Shown here: in pieces, positions 1 to 11,131 of the stretch
Position numbering within the stretch: position 1 is the first letter of the stretch
How the letters are laid out: every line of letters starts with the position of its first letter
Assembly (NCBI GenBank): GCA_023374045.1
Contig: CM041779.1
Location: 268,594,131-268,658,130, forward strand
Direction: 5' to 3'
Origin: Limonium bicolor
Taxonomy: Eukaryota > Streptophyta > Magnoliopsida > Caryophyllales > Plumbaginaceae
Length of the DNA stretch: 64,000 bases
Position numbers and translations under genes: made by a program
The notes under the pieces: model-generated
What the model was told of the DNA's origin: nothing
Database searches by the model: none
Seen by the model: the letters and a program-made list of their open reading frames with translations, nothing else

Positions 1-698
1 TCCTGAGAGGACGTAGTTAACAGTAAGGGGCTGTATATCCCCTGTCCTTAATGGACGTTCTTGGCGGTGGGGGCCATCTCTCCCAGTTGGTTTCATTCCA
101 TTCTTGAGTTGCTGGTTTTGGTTTTCTCTCATTCATTCCTAGTCCTCGTACCACATGGGTCTTTCTACTCCAAACTTGGAAATGGATCTAACATAAGTAA
201 TGGTTGTTCACTAATTCTTGGTGTGGTGTTATTTACTAACTTTACTCTTCTGTTATTTGTCTCCTTTGAAATGTTATGTTTGACTTGGTGTTTTAAAAGG
301 TGTTTTGTTTCGCTATTTTGTTTAAGTGCTGTTTTCAAGTTATTGTTTATTCTCAAGTTATATTAAAGTTTTGTTTTAGAGAATAGTACCAGTTCCATTC
401 CAGGGAACTGACTCACCCCTCCCGGGGTGGGCTGCTTGGTTTAATCTTGCAGGTACAAATTATTATACAGGTAACCACGAAGAGTGTGAGTAACTGGGAT
501 GGTATTAGGATTTTTGGAGAGGTTGTTGTAATTTATTTATGTTTATTTCATGTTGAGTTTTCTCGAGTTCAGACCGTAGCTTTTGTAAGTTATAAGTTGT
601 AATTGGTGAGGGTTGGTGCCGGGTGTTTGGAACCCGATGGTCTGTACGCCCTTCGTATTTTTATTTCCGCTTTAAATACGCTAAATAGGGGTGTTACA
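1..698 (+). repeat. 3' end of a long LTR (family E), cut by the window edge
   Basis: The stretch ends in GGGGTGTTACA, a CA-type LTR terminus. Read forward, it matches the reverse complement of 52024-52650 almost throughout: the CTCACCCCTCCCGGGGTG block, the CTTGCAGG block, the TCTCGAGTTCAGACCG block and the GTGTTTGGAACCCGATG block. It is therefore a sibling of the LTR of the chromodomain element at the right of the window, in the opposite orientation. Short open frames here are not coding. Confidence 0.85.
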
Positions 699-3600
699 AT
701 AACTCATTATTCCTTATAACAAGTCATATTCGAATTTGAAACTTTATAACTTTGTAGTATGTAATTATACTAATGAAATAACATTGTCATTATTATTGCA
801 TGGTTTAAAACCATAGTATATACATATATATATATATATAGTTGCTCACTGTTTACATATATATATATGTATTTGTTTTATGAAATATAAAACCTTATAC
901 TATGTAAATGTTACCTCTCATCCTAGATTCATTTAATCACACCAATATCAATAATAACTATAGTATTTTTATATCATTGTAACCATAATCTAAAATTTCA
1001 TTTCTTGAATATTATGCATGCGCTACAGCACTATAGTTTTATAAACTATATTTTTAACCTCTTAAAATTATACAATGTCATATTCATATCATTATGCAAT
1101 ATAATATGACACTTTACATTTCATTAAACATTATAATATATAGTTTTAGAAAAACTATATTTATTGCCGAAAGGGTATATACATAACATACCTATTATTT
1201 CTTCATTTCCCATAGTTTTTATTTATTACAATATAACCACATATTTTATACCATGTTATAAATGTCATATTTTATAACATTAAAACTTTAAAACAACATA
1301 TAACCTATAGTTTTATTAAACCTATAATTATTGTCGAATGGCCCTTAGGTTATAACTCTATTTTCTTCTCAATTCCCATACTTTCTATTTATTACAAATA
1401 CACCACTTATTTTATAACATATCATGTTCATCATATATTATATCATTTAAACTTTATAGTAAGTATAATATATAGTTTTTTAATTTCCAAAAATTACGAA
1501 CAGACCTTAGGGTCTGTTCCAATTTTGTTTTCAGCACACACATACTTTACATAATTATACTTTTACCACAAATCTTATAACATTAATATATAACATATAT
1601 TATATCATCATTTATACTTGTAACTTGTATAACCTATGGTTTATGTATTTTATTTATTTTTCTTAGAACTACTGAATAGACCATGGGTCTGTTTTGGTTT
1701 ATTTTTCCAGCACAATATACTTTCTATATTTACATATTCACCACATATATTATAAGATGTTACATATAGCTTATATTATATTTTATTAACATGTATAATT
1801 GTATAACCTATATTTTTGTGTTACTTAATTTCCAAACAGACCCATGGCTGTTTTTAAATTCCTTTTTCTGTCCCAAACTTTCCTTATTTACATATTGACC
1901 ACAAGTTATACTATATACTTCCTAATGTCATCAAAACTATATATTATACACTTTTCTTTGTAAAATCATTTATATAACTCCAAAAATTCCCAAACTTTAT
2001 ATTAAGGATATAAACTGTTATATTAACCATCCTAACCCTTAACTTTTGGCAATTACCATTCTTACCCCAATAATTTTATAAATTTAACATTTAGCTTATA
2101 ATGTTACTATAAGTTCATAAATTAATTATTTATGTCATTAAATTTGGTCAAGGCACCTAACATGGTCTATATTGACCTATAGACTTACTGGTTTGACCAA
2201 GAGTTTTGTTTATTATGATTTTGACCCAAAACTTTTCAGAAATTACATTTTTGCCATAAAACTTCATTAAACTTTATAAAATTCATAAGATAAGCTTTTA
2301 ATGCCTAATTTTTAGCTATAACCTATGGTTAGCCTCTAAAATTTATTTTAATTTCTAAATGACCCCAAACTACTTCGGTAATATTTATTATTACCTAAAA
2401 ATCGTTTTTAAACTTAATATACACAAAATTAAATGGCCTAAAGTGCATGGCCTTATTACAACATTTAACATAGAATAAATGTTACATATAAATGTCATAA
2501 ACATACCATATTGTTATGGCTTTTAGTATAGTTTTCCTATTGTTCTCTAAAATCATATTTTTGTTATTTGATAAATTCCTATGACATCATATGTCATCTA
2601 AACCTTAGATTACCAACTAAAAATGTTATATAACATTATAAAATATAGTTAAGCCATTATAAGCTTTTCTCGGCTTTCCTTATAGTGTAACATAATGACA
2701 TAAAAACTATATAATAAGTAGGTTTAGCATACTTACTTTGTTTTCAAGTGGATAAAACCAGCCAAAGCTCACGGCTATTTTAACAAAACATTTAAGTTAG
2801 GTTTTGAACTTAAACCAATACATAAGCTTGATTAATATAGCATTTAGATGGTAAATTTCCTTACTTTGCTAGTTTTTCTCTTAGGCCTGACTCCTACAAT
2901 TTTTGTGCAGAAAAATCCCATGGTTCCAGCACCCATTCTTCCGGTAGCAATATTGCAAGGGAAAACAAGTTGTCAGGCTTGTGACATAACCAACTAATTA
3001 AGGAAAAAATCAGCTCATTTTAGCATGGATTTTTACCTTGATATGGTGGTGTATTAAGAGGTTGTTCACGCCTGAATTTTAAAGGCAAACAAAGGTGATA
3101 AAACTCCATTCAAAGCAAGGAATAAAACCGGTATGCACAAGGTGGAAAATGGGTTGGATTTCCTTACCGAAATAAGCCAAAATGGAGTCCCTTGGATTGA
3201 ACCCAGCTAGGTCTTCAAAGTATGGATAATCTACTAAATAATCATGAAAGGAAGATGAGAATGAGCTAAGGAGATCAAGGTTTAAAACCGGCAATGAAGG
3301 AGAAGGAGTTAACCTAGCTTAAAGCATGATTTTATACCTTAAGAAGTTCTTTGGCTTGCTTCCCTTTCTCCTCTGATTTTTCAACCGAAACACACCCATT
3401 CTTCTAGCTCCAACTCGCATCAAATGACTGGTTGGAAATGGGAATGGGTAGCTCCTTGGAAAGAAGAAGAAAGGAGGAAGAAAATGAGCATACCCATGGC
3501 TTAAGACCTTACCTAGATCAAGAGGAGTTCTCCATTGAAGTTGGTAGCTTGCTCACGGTCAAGAAGGAAGCAAAGAGAGGGTTTAGAGGGTGCTTTTAGC

Positions 3601-4410
3601 TGGAAAAAGGTAATGAGAGGAAAAGAATAAAGTTTGACTATTAAGAGATAAGGTCTTAATTTAGTAAATAGTCATGGATGACTCATAGTAGAATTTTGGT
3701 GGGTTTCTTCTGATGGAGGAAAGGTCCTAAGGCTGCCGTAAAGAGCTTCCAAGGTGGAAGGATAACCATGGCTTAATTAAGTTAATAAATGGTATTTATC
3801 TTACTTTATAAAAAGTTACTTATGAGTCATATATATATATATATATATATTGGGACCGGCTGATAGATAAGGATGAGCTGCTAATTAGGCGGCAATATTT
3901 GGTCAAGGTCAAAGGAGGAGTGTTGACCATTGACTAGATTAGGAGATTAAGTGTTATTTTTGCACTATTTGAGTACTATTCACAAACCAATGCACATATT
4001 TCTGATTTTTTTTTGAAAAACTTTGAATTAGACATTCTAATGTGGTACATTATGTCACACTAGTATATTTAAGGGTATTCAAGGCCCTAAAATCAAACAA
4101 AACTCATTTTGAAGACAATCACACAAAAATGTGCTTTAAGGAATCTTAGAGCACATTTTGTGTTCTAAGCTGTTTTGAGCTTGGTTTCCTTTGATAACGG
4201 TTTCATTGTGTTCATTAATGGGTTATAATGCTTAGGACTTAATTTTAGGTCCTAAGGAGTTCATTTGGGCATATATTTACCCTAAAAGGTCAAAGGGTGT
4301 AATTTTGCTTTTTTATGAACATTGTTGTGTTTAATTGGTTTTAAAGGCATGTTTAGGCCTTAATTTAATTGATTATATGTTTAATCAGTGTTTAATTAGT
4401 TAGAGGTTCA
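699..4410 (-). repeat. AT-rich LTR-like remnant, minus strand, no gene
   Basis: No coding potential is visible. On the minus strand the right end reads TGAACCTC, a TG-type LTR start, directly abutting the LINE fragment at 4411. The 3960-4400 part, read on the minus strand, resembles the early part of LTR B (compare 4900-5060: the ACACAAAATGTGCT and TTAAAGCAC blocks). The 700-2700 part is very AT-rich and resembles the interior of the family E LTR in style. It is probably a truncated or recombinant LTR into which the family E LTR at 1-698 inserted. A TA microsatellite lies near 3829-3850. Confidence 0.45.
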
Positions 4411-4670
4411 GTTCTTCTTTAAGTGGATTTCAGGAAAGCGTTCGATAGTGTATCTTGGCAGTTGTTGACAATATGCAGGTTCTAATGAGTTTGGGACCAA
4501 GTGGAGGACGTGGATCAAAGAATGCATCTATACTTCAAATATTTCACTACTCATAAATGGTTCACCCACGTCCCCTTTCCATCCAAATCATGGTCTCAAG
4601 CAAGACGATCCTATCTCTCAACTCTTATTCATTATTGTTATCGAAACACTCAGCTGGATGATTGATGAAG
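4411..4670 (+). pseudogene. LINE (L1-type) reverse transcriptase remnant, upstream part
   Basis: Conceptual translation gives the L1-type RT sequence VDFRKAFDSVSW, then a WIKECI-like block, LLINGSPTSPF and GLKQDDPISQLLF, the usual order of RT motifs before the catalytic FADD box. The catalytic part lies at 8654 onward, so the coding stretch is interrupted by the solo LTR 4671-8648. Nothing upstream (endonuclease, ORF1) is present, since the left end is cut by the LTR-like block ending at 4410. It is a dead fragment. Confidence 0.85.
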
Positions 4671-6170
4671 TGAAATACCCCAAACCTTGGCATGTTGGTT
4701 AAACATTAAAACATGATTTATTAAGACTAAAAAGAGTCTTAGAACCTTAGTAAACAAATTTAAACAAAAGAAAACACAAATGTGCTTTAAAGTCAATAAG
4801 AGCCAAAATGTGCTCTAAGCTGGGATAAACTTGAGTAAGACCTGATGAGCTTACCAAGACCTCATTTATATACTAATGAACATATTAAACCAATTACCAA
4901 AGAAAACCAAGCTTGAAAACAAGTTAAAACACAAAATGTGCTTTAAGAAGTCTTAAAGCACGTTTTTGAAAAATTGTCTTGTAAATGAGTTTGAATGGCT
5001 AAATGTCCATCATTACTCTTAAATGTATATGTGTACTATATAGTATCACATTTGGGTGGCTATATAATGGGAAATCAAAAAATTTCACTTCTAAGTGCCT
5101 TGTTTAGGTGAATAGTAACTTTTACAAGCTAGTTTATAAAATATGTTATGTTAAGTAATTAAATTGACAAACAAAGACTAAAATACCCTCATACTAATAA
5201 AGGGGGCCGGTTTTTATAAGTGTGGTGACTCACCACTCTCTAGTTAATGTAATAAGTAATTAAAGCAAACTAAGTAAAACTACTTTTTACTTTATACTAC
5301 AAATATCTCCTTAAAAGTAAGTTCTATCTTCATTCTCTCATTTCTTTCCTTCATTCACACGGTTTCCCACCTCTCTTCTTCCTTTCTTCTTTGTTCTCTC
5401 ACGGTAATACCATCACCACCATTAGAGCTCCACCTTTGACCCCTTGCTAAATCAAGCTCACTTGTCCAAATCAAAAACAAAGACCACCAATCTCTTCCTC
5501 TCATCAAGCTCTTCATTCCTATCTTCTCAAAACTCCAAGAGCTCCATTTCGGTGCCAAGGTGTTCCACCATTGAAGGAGCTTGAGCTTGTATTTTGACAT
5601 ATTGTTGATCTCCTTTGCTTCTAGGTAAGGAATCTCAAAGAAAAATCATGTTTCCTCCATGTTTTTACCTTGACCGAAAATACACATTGATATAGCTCTT
5701 TGTGTGACTTTGTTCTAGCTTCATTTCAACTCTTCATGGACTAGGTGGAGTCCTCTCTTGTTATATATTCAAACTCCCTTCAAAGATCAAGGTAAAACAA
5801 CTACATTAATGTTTTTGAAACAATGTCAAATTAGGGTTTACAATGAGATGAAGCTCAAAGCTTGAATATCATTGTGGTGTTTGTATATTGTCTAGAACTT
5901 GACAAGGAACCAAAATATCATACGGTTTTGTAAGGAATCAAGGAGGAAGTATTTTGGAAAAAGAGGTTAAATCTACTAACTTAAATGTTGTTTAATGCCT
6001 TAGGAGAAATGAGCTTATAAATGCTTATTAAAACTACCTAAAGAGCAAATGGTGAATGACTTAGTAAAGTGTTCTCAAGAGACTAGTAAAGGGCATATAT
6101 GTGTGTTGAGTGTATTTGCAGGTTAAAGGCATATATATTGTGGAAATTCAGTGTTTATGATTTAAGCACT

Positions 6171-6242
6171 TTAAGGGCCTAAGAGCCATGCATTTTAAGG
6201 GCCTAAGAGCCATGCATTTTAAGGGCCTAAGTGCCATGCAAT
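6171..6242 (+). repeat. Three 24-bp tandem repeats in LTR B
   Basis: The unit TTAAGGGCCTAAGAGCCATG plus four bases recurs at 6171, 6195 and 6219. The sibling LTR at 49922-49972 carries two degenerate copies, so copy number varies between family members. Confidence 0.9.
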
Positions 6243-6946
6243 TTAAATTATGCACTATATTGTAATGTAGTGTAAATTTGGGTGAAATTGTGTATGAGAG
6301 TGTTCTTTGTGATTTTAGATGTTCTTGTGTGTTTAAAGGAGAAGGCAAAGTGTTTAGGCTTAGTAATGTTCTAGGGGAATCCATGTCAAAATTTAGGTAA
6401 GAAACAAGAAGTTCTAAGTGTTTACATAAGGTTTGGTGAGTTAGAAAACTTAGGAAATGAATAAGGAGTTCATGATGTTTTAAAGGAATTTTGATGAACT
6501 AAGAAGTACTCTAGAGTGTAATAAGGACTTAGGCATAATCTTGAGGTTTTAGTATGTACCAAAGTCATTTTGGACTTAGGTAAATATCTAGGCAAACGTT
6601 GGTAAAATAAGGAGAAGTGTACACTAGGAAAAGAGTTTCAAGAAGGATATAAGGAATTAGTGGTGTGAGATGATGCTTGGGAGATGATGTTAAAATAAGG
6701 AGGAAGCCTTTGGTATAGTAGTCATCTTAGGTGTGGAACACCATTTGAAAAACTAGGAGAAAACATTGTAAGTGTTAGGAATTTTGTGAAGGAATAAGTA
6801 AAGGCTTAAGGAATTAGAAAATGAGAGTTTTATGAGTGTTTAAGGGTGTCTTAAGTTGTGTTTAAAGTGCCCAAATGAGGTTAGGGAGTACTAGGTTATA
6901 TGGGGTGAAGTTTGGAGTTGAATGTAAAAAGGAAAACATAGATTTG

Positions 6947-7282
6947 GGGCCGACCGGACTTGCGACCGGACTTGCAAGCTCGGTCGGGACCTGTTTACCC
7001 TGCGAGAATTAGCTTCTGGAATGGACCGGGCATAGGACCGGACATGGACAAGTCCAGTCGGGCTAAATTTACAAAGAGAATAAACTCTCTGGAATGGACC
7101 GGACATAGGACCGGACTTACAAGTCCGGTCGGAGTAGAAAATTTTGTAAGGATTGAGTTACTGGAATCGACCGGACATAGGACCGGACTTGGCAAGTCCG
7201 GTCGGGCTGAATTTCCGAAGGGGAGAAACTCTCTGGAATCGACCGGACATGGACAAGTCCGGTCGGCAAGTCCGGTCGGACC
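6947..7282 (+). repeat. GTCCGG/CCGGAC inverted-repeat cluster in LTR B
   Basis: About four 75-80 bp units each contain an inverted repeat of the form GACCGGACTT..AAGTCCGGTC, for example 7109-7130 and 7181-7203 (arms GACCGGACTTG and CAAGTCCGGTC). The units also share the spacer CTCTGGAATGGACCGG. The block is GC- and CpG-rich inside an AT-rich LTR. The open frame across it reflects repeats without stops, not a gene. Confidence 0.9.
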
Positions 7283-8653
7283 TAAACTTGTAAAAAAAAA
7301 AAACAGAAAAGAATGTGACTTATGTAGTTAACCCTAGGGTGTATAATGAAGGTAACCTAGGGTGGGGTAGACATTAAAACATGTCATACAATCATGTGAA
7401 TACTTAGTAAGTGTGAAGTTAAATAAATAATTAACCGACATTACTAATGTGTATAGGATTCTCTCAAGGTGGAAACGAAACAAGGCAAGGACCAAGGTAT
7501 GGTTTTCTTGCAGTCTGTTGCCTAACGGTTTACACCGGCTTGGGTGTTGTTTGCTTTTCTGCGTGTTACGACCTTATAAGATTAAGGCATGAAAAGAGTT
7601 TACAGTTGATATTCACTATGATGTTGTAAGGTTATGACTCCTTTCCCTTGGTTGTCTAACAAGACCTAAATGTTTGCTTGTATGTGACTTAACAAAATGT
7701 TGTGTGATCACTAACAAGTGCTAACCGGGGGAGTGAGGAGTCCGGTTGTTCCGGCCACGCGTGTGATGGATGGGGGGTCGATATCATAACCGGTTCGGCT
7801 CTCTTGGTGTATGTATAGGTGGTATTCCAATTTGGTTTCTACCTTCCCTTAGCTTATCCAAAGCTAGTTACTGACTCACGTCGGGCCATAGGGGCATACG
7901 TATGTTATTTCGGTGTGCTTGGGATTACTATATCCGACACACCTTTGGTATAAGTTAACCGTTCTACATAACCGAACGGTAACGAGGATGGTAACGAGCT
8001 TAACATGGGATTGGTAAAAATCCCTAGGCTCTCATGGTATACCCTAACTATGGTGGAAGGTTCCTTGTGAGGACCGAGTTTATGGTGTTATGTATTGATG
8101 TTGTGATGCTATGCAATTTCCCTTGCTATGCTATGGTATAAATATATGTTGGATGTTCTAAAATGAATGCCATGTTATTATGACAATTGGTTGCGCGTAT
8201 CCCGGTAGTCGATGGGCTGCGCGTTAGCCATACCAGCAAAGGTGCTGACCCCCTCGGGGGCTCCATATTTTTATTGCAGGATGAGGATCGAAGAGGCAGA
8301 GTGGCTCTAGGTCCTAGGTTGTTGATGTACTTTTGGACATGTTGGTGGGAGCCCGGGTTGCGCCTGTGCTCCCGAGGCGTTACATTTTGATACCGTGTTA
8401 TACAGTGGTGGATGATTATGGTTTAAAGGTGTGTTGTAAATTAAATACTCGGTACGATTGGTATGTTATATATGGATGTTAGTTACTATGCTCGGGAGTC
8501 TGATCGTCAGACCGATACTCTTGTATTCATTTGCCTAGTTAACACGTGGGTGGTTAACGGCGTTGTAACACCAAAGCGTTAGTTATTGTTTGGCTGGTTA
8601 TTTCCGCTGCGATTCGGTAGATGATAGGAGCGTTGTAGGGGTGTTACATGAAG

Positions 8654-9235
8654 GATTACAGCAGGGAGAAAGAAGCGCTTTGGAAATTGGCAGGAATCCC
8701 TTAAGAGTGTTTCATCTCCAATTTGCAGATGACACCTTCACTTTTGCAACCCAGACAAGAGGAGACTTGTAGTCAAATGGACGTTGGCCTTGTTTAGCGG
8801 ACATGACCGGATAGAGGTGAATTGGGACAAATATGCTACTATAGTCATTAATATCCTGCTTACTGATCATCAGGAAATCAGCCACAGCCATGGTTGTCCA
8901 GTTCGAGAGCCCTAGATCTTATTCCTTGGCTGCCCCTTGGGCGTAAATCCGAAACATGATCAAGATTTGGGACCCAGTCATAGCATAAGTGAGAAACCGC
9001 CTCGCAATTGGAAAAGCAAAATCGCTCTCAAGAGCAGGAAAAACTCATCTTGATAAGAGCGATCCTAGACAGTTTACCCACCTACTACCTTAGCTTGTTC
9101 AAAATGCCTAAAGGAGTAATCAAGAAAATTATCGAATGCAATGATCTTTCCTCTAGGGAGATGGCATATCCCATGGTGTTCCCTCATCTCTTGGAGAAAT
9201 TGCTCAAGACCAATCTACTATTGTGAGAGGTGGAT
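8654..9235 (+). pseudogene. LINE reverse transcriptase remnant, downstream part
   Basis: This continues the fragment at 4411-4670 after removal of the solo LTR and one copy of its TSD. The translation includes EGLQQGERSALEIG, then FHLQFADDTFTFA with the catalytic FADD box. Further on, LILIRAILDSLPTYYLSLFKMP is the plant L1 RT thumb-region signature. Frames are broken between blocks. No RNase H or poly(A) tail is clearly visible. Confidence 0.85.
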
Positions 9236-9302
9236 GATAACAAATACTTTTGACTAAGCCTTCCAGAACGATATACAACACGTCTAATAAACGTATATTT
9301 TA

Positions 9303-9517
9303 CTCTCTCCGTTCCTAATTGACCTTCTCCCTACTATTTGGGCATGTCGATAAGATAAAATAATTTACAATCTAAGTTTGTAATGGAATCCTTATGTGAA
9401 AAAAATATATGTTGTAGAAAATGTTTATTAATTTTTTTTATCTAATATATAATATTGAAGTGAAAAACATGCTAAAACAAACGGAAGACAAAGTGTGACA
9501 AAGTATTAAGAGAGATT
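9303..9517. mobile_element. Degenerate Stowaway-like MITE
   Basis: It begins CTCTCTCCGTTCC after TA at 9301-9302 and shares interior blocks with the better preserved copies at 20264 and 20619: CTACTATTTGGGCATGTCG, TAATATTGAAGTGAAAAAC and the CAAACGGAAGACAAAG end. The terminal inverted repeats are eroded, so the right end is approximate. Confidence 0.65.
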
Positions 9518-9574
9518 ATACACTTTATTTAAATTATTTTTTAAACATTTTTTTTGGAAACTACAAACTAGAGC

Positions 9575-10136
9575 TGATCAACTGGGTGGACGCGGCGGGT
9601 TCGGACCGGGCTAGACATAAATTTCAGCCCAAAGGGCAAGTGTTAGTCCAAACCCGCCCAATCGGGCCAATCATCTGAACCCACCCGCCCACTTAAAAAA
9701 ATGCTCATGCCATAGCCCGACCCGCCCAACCCGTTTAACTCAAATTTTCTATTTAGTAACATAGATTTTAAAGGATAGATACGTAGTATAGATTTTGAAG
9801 AGTGTGCACAGCACAAAACAAATTTTTAAAACGAAGAGTATGTGGTCCATTTAGTTGATAATAAAAAATACTGTACTTGTAAGTATTTTTATTACTTTTG
9901 TTTACATATTTACATAACATATACTAATGTAAGGTGTACTATGACATTCGAGTCGGGCCGGACCAACAACTGGGCAAAATATTTAGCCATAACCCGACCC
10001 GAAAAAAGTTTGGGCTGTTTTTTTTGTCCAAGCCTGCCCAGTTATTTTTTTCTACCCATAAATATTGGTCTAAAATACAGGCCGAGCCTTACTGGACGGT
10101 TGGGCTATCCTGTTTATGATCCGCTCAACTACAAAC
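9575..10136. mobile_element. Probable non-autonomous DNA transposon, CCCGACCCGCCC-rich
   Basis: It shows the ACCCGCCCA / CCCGACCCG / GGGCGGG composition of a widespread class of short plant DNA elements. The ends carry imperfect inverted repeats: AGAGCTGATCAACTGGG at the left and, in reverse complement, GAGCGGATCATAAACAGG at the right. The interior has no transposase. Superfamily and exact ends are uncertain. Confidence 0.45.
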
Positions 10137-10900
10137 CCTTTTATTATATATAAAATTCTATTTACGCGATGAAACAGGCACGTTAAGACGGTGAAAAACA
10201 AAGCACGTTTCACTAATCGAAGGTGTGGCGCTGAGTTGGCGTTTCCAAATTCCAACTGTCTTCGGCAACGAATCGTAACGGTGCATCATTCCTTCCTTCC
10301 CCTTCTTCGGCTTTTTTTTGTTGAATGGGATGAGGATGTCACTGTCAGAATAACCCGCCGGCCGCAGCTGTTATGGTGTTATCAAACGATCTATCATTTC
10401 TAAACCATCATCACCGTTCACCGAACTCTTAGCGGCGCTATCAAGAGAGAGCTAAAAAACTTCCCTCATTTCTGCCCGAAGATCTTCCCGTTTCCGACAA
10501 CCTTTCGGTTCACTTCCACAATTTTGGCTCGTTGTGATTGTAAACAGCATTCGGCATTGCAAATTCATGTACGTACGTATCAGTCCATTCTCCTTATTCT
10601 GCTTATTTCTGCCCCTCGCGTCGTTCAATCCTTTAGATCTTTGATTTCGACCTCGAAGGCCTATGGGGGTTGAATTTTTTTTCTTCACAAAAATATCACT
10701 TGATCTCGATCTCGCTCTTCGATGCATGTTTTGCGATCTGGGTATCAGCTGATTTGGTCAATCCGTATGGGATAAAAAACGCGTCTGATTTCGACTAATC
10801 CGTTTCATCCGTCTAAAGACGCACTTTATACTGTGGTTTGATTAGGTTTACGGTGGCCGAGCTGTTTCAGTTCGGCTTATAATTTAGCGACTTACACAAG
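10137..10900 (+). promoter_or_regulatory. Presumed promoter and 5' UTR of the coiled-coil gene
   Basis: This non-repetitive interval lies between a DNA element and the first coding ATG. Base composition shifts to mixed GC with CT-rich tracts (10290-10320, 10455-10500), as is usual for plant leaders. I see no convincing TATA box and cannot place the transcription start or decide whether a leader intron exists. Confidence 0.4.
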
Positions 10901-11131
10901 ATGGAAGGGAAAAAGAAGAATAAGAAAAAGAAGAATAAGAGAACAAAACTACTGATGTTTCCACATCAAGCACGGCCCAAAAGATTTCAAAAGACAATAA
11001 TGGTGATGTCCCCGAAGAAAATCACCATAACCTGCCAATGGACACCAGGTGTCATTCATCTGAATCAGTCCGGTGGTGCGGAGGAGGATGTTCTGGAGTA
11101 TAATAGGCGTCAGAGTGCTGATTCAAATGTG
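10901..11131 (+). CDS. Coiled-coil gene, exon 1
   Basis: The ATG opens MEGKKKNKKKKNK, and 77 codons lead to the donor G|GTAAGT at phase 0. The first and last parts (EEDVLEYNRRQSADSNV) read well in this frame. The middle reads more naturally one frame over (KISKDNNGDVPEENHHN), which suggests two compensating indels. The start codon is the first ATG after the non-coding leader. Confidence 0.65.

Larger units (their letters stand above)
4671..8648 (+). mobile_element. Solo LTR, family B (3978 bp), inserted in a LINE
   Basis: It starts TGAAATACCCC and ends GGGGTGTTACA, and is flanked by the perfect direct repeat TGAAG (4666-4670 and 8649-8653). Removing it rejoins the LINE reverse transcriptase. 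No PBS, PPT, gag or pol is present, so this is a solo LTR left by LTR-LTR recombination. Related LTRs occur at 27271-28243, 39149-40518 and 49801-52023. It contains a 24-bp tandem repeat and a GTCCGG hairpin cluster. Its 3' part has the GCTGACCCCCTCGGGGGC / TTGCAGG arrangement also seen in family E, so both are probably chromovirus (Tekay/Del-like) LTRs. That assignment is inference. Confidence 0.9.

Noticed and set aside
10452..10727. Minus-strand 91-residue frame upstream of the host gene
   Set aside because: It lies in the presumed leader, is antisense, has no recognisable motif, and its basic composition mirrors CT-rich UTR sequence.
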